Below, piece after piece: positions 63,769-64,000 of a DNA stretch of 64,000 bases (the stretch's first letter is position 1; each line of letters starts with the position of its first letter). Source of the DNA: Legionella sp. (lineage in GTDB: Bacteria; Pseudomonadota; Gammaproteobacteria; Legionellales; Legionellaceae). The DNA is taken from positions 62,001 to 126,000 of the forward strand of contig JARLJR010000083.1 of assembly GCA_031291095.1 (NCBI GenBank), in the 5' to 3' direction. The position numbers and the translations under genes are program-made. The notes beneath the pieces are model-generated. The model was not told where the DNA came from. It searched no databases and worked only from the letters and a program-made list of their open reading frames with translations.

Positions 63769-64000
63769 ATGTTTCTTACTATTTTAACTTTTCTCGGAAG
63801 CCCAATAGGAAAATTTTGTGCATGGGTTCTCGGTATTTTGAGCGTTTCTGCTGTGCTCTTATCCCTTCTAGCAATCCATGATCATAATATTAGAACTCAA
63901 GCCACTTTAGAATACAATCAAAAACAGCTTGAGCAAATTACTATAGATCAACAAAGGTACATACTAGACACACAGAAATTAACAGAAAATTCTGCCAAAC
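63769..64000 (+). CDS. membrane-anchored coiled-coil protein, N-terminal part (inner spanin-like)
   Basis: ATG at 63769, open to the window end (77 codons). One N-terminal membrane helix (A-W-V-L-G-I-L-S-V-S-A-V-L-L-S-L-L-A-I) is followed by a Gln-rich coiled coil (Y-N-Q-K-Q-L-E-Q-I-T). That topology fits an inner-membrane spanin that helps disrupt the envelope at lysis. It is on the plus strand with its own late promoter. Tail fibre or other functions cannot be excluded. Confidence 0.55.
   Translation, partial: MFLTILTFLGSPIGKFCAWVLGILSVSAVLLSLLAIHDHNIRTQATLEYNQKQLEQITIDQQRYILDTQKLTENSAK

Noticed and set aside
1-64000. CRISPR arrays, insertion sequences or prophage attachment sites
   Set aside because: I saw no regularly spaced repeats, transposase genes or integrases in the window.

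Overview
The window is part of a large, AT-rich, T4-like myovirus genome. Recognisable T4 homologues are gp4, gp48, gp53, gp27 and gp5 (particle), gp32, gp59, gp33, gp41, gp61, gp43, UvsX and RNase H (replication and late transcription), plus PhoH, RNA ligase 1, glutaredoxin and dCMP deaminase. T4-type late promoters (NATAAATA) occur at many sites, consistent with the gp33 homologue. The host is probably an alphaproteobacterium. The main reason is a phage-encoded, circularly permuted two-piece tmRNA at about 15144-15426, an arrangement typical of Alphaproteobacteria.

Layout: 1-2894 (minus) holds small unknown genes, an FkbM-type methyltransferase and gp4. 2949-10300 (plus) is a late baseplate/lysis block: tube cap gp48, wedge gp53, hub gp27-like, OB-fold gp5, a small membrane protein and an 865-residue lysin with two predicted peptidoglycan hydrolase domains. 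From 10301 to 63709 almost everything is on the minus strand, apart from three plus-strand homing-type endonuclease genes. 10301-13692 carries gp32, gp59 and gp33 in T4 order. 13712-15439 is an RNA island: a tRNA nested in a broken tRNA-Leu, a class II tRNA with anticodon UGU, a structured RNA candidate of about 440 nt, a GIY-YIG gene and the tmRNA. 15456-25702 is an accessory region with sugar-nucleotide, phosphoesterase, anti-Thoeris (Tad2-like), SemiSWEET, YqeY, DUF932 and paired metalloprotease genes, and tRNAs for Ser, Phe, Tyr, Ala and Met. 25732-39651 holds PhoH, RNase H, a VWA protein, a glycosyltransferase, a split polynucleotide kinase/phosphatase with RNA ligase 1, dCMP deaminase and glutaredoxin. 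40411-43567 has another tRNA/RNA cluster and a frameshifted GIY-YIG gene. 43580-47841 carries a B12-dependent ribonucleotide reductase, ThyX and primase. 48162-54120 holds virion-type proteins, including a frameshifted ADP-ribosyltransferase-like protein. 54209-63709 carries gp41, UvsX, tRNA-Cys, tRNA-Trp, DNA polymerase gp43, a NADAR protein and a deaminase.

Expression logic: near-consensus sigma70-type promoters (TTGACA/T, 15-17 nt, TATAAT-like) precede several accessory blocks and a tRNA cluster. Late promoters precede structural genes, the tmRNA and mobile endonucleases. Several late promoters sit inside the 5' arm of a hairpin that overlaps the next gene's ribosome-binding site or a terminator, so only read-through RNA could form the hairpin. 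This resembles the logic known for T4 I-TevI.

Many small genes overlap by ATGA or TAATG, which indicates translational coupling. Identifications come from reading motifs by eye; no database search was run.
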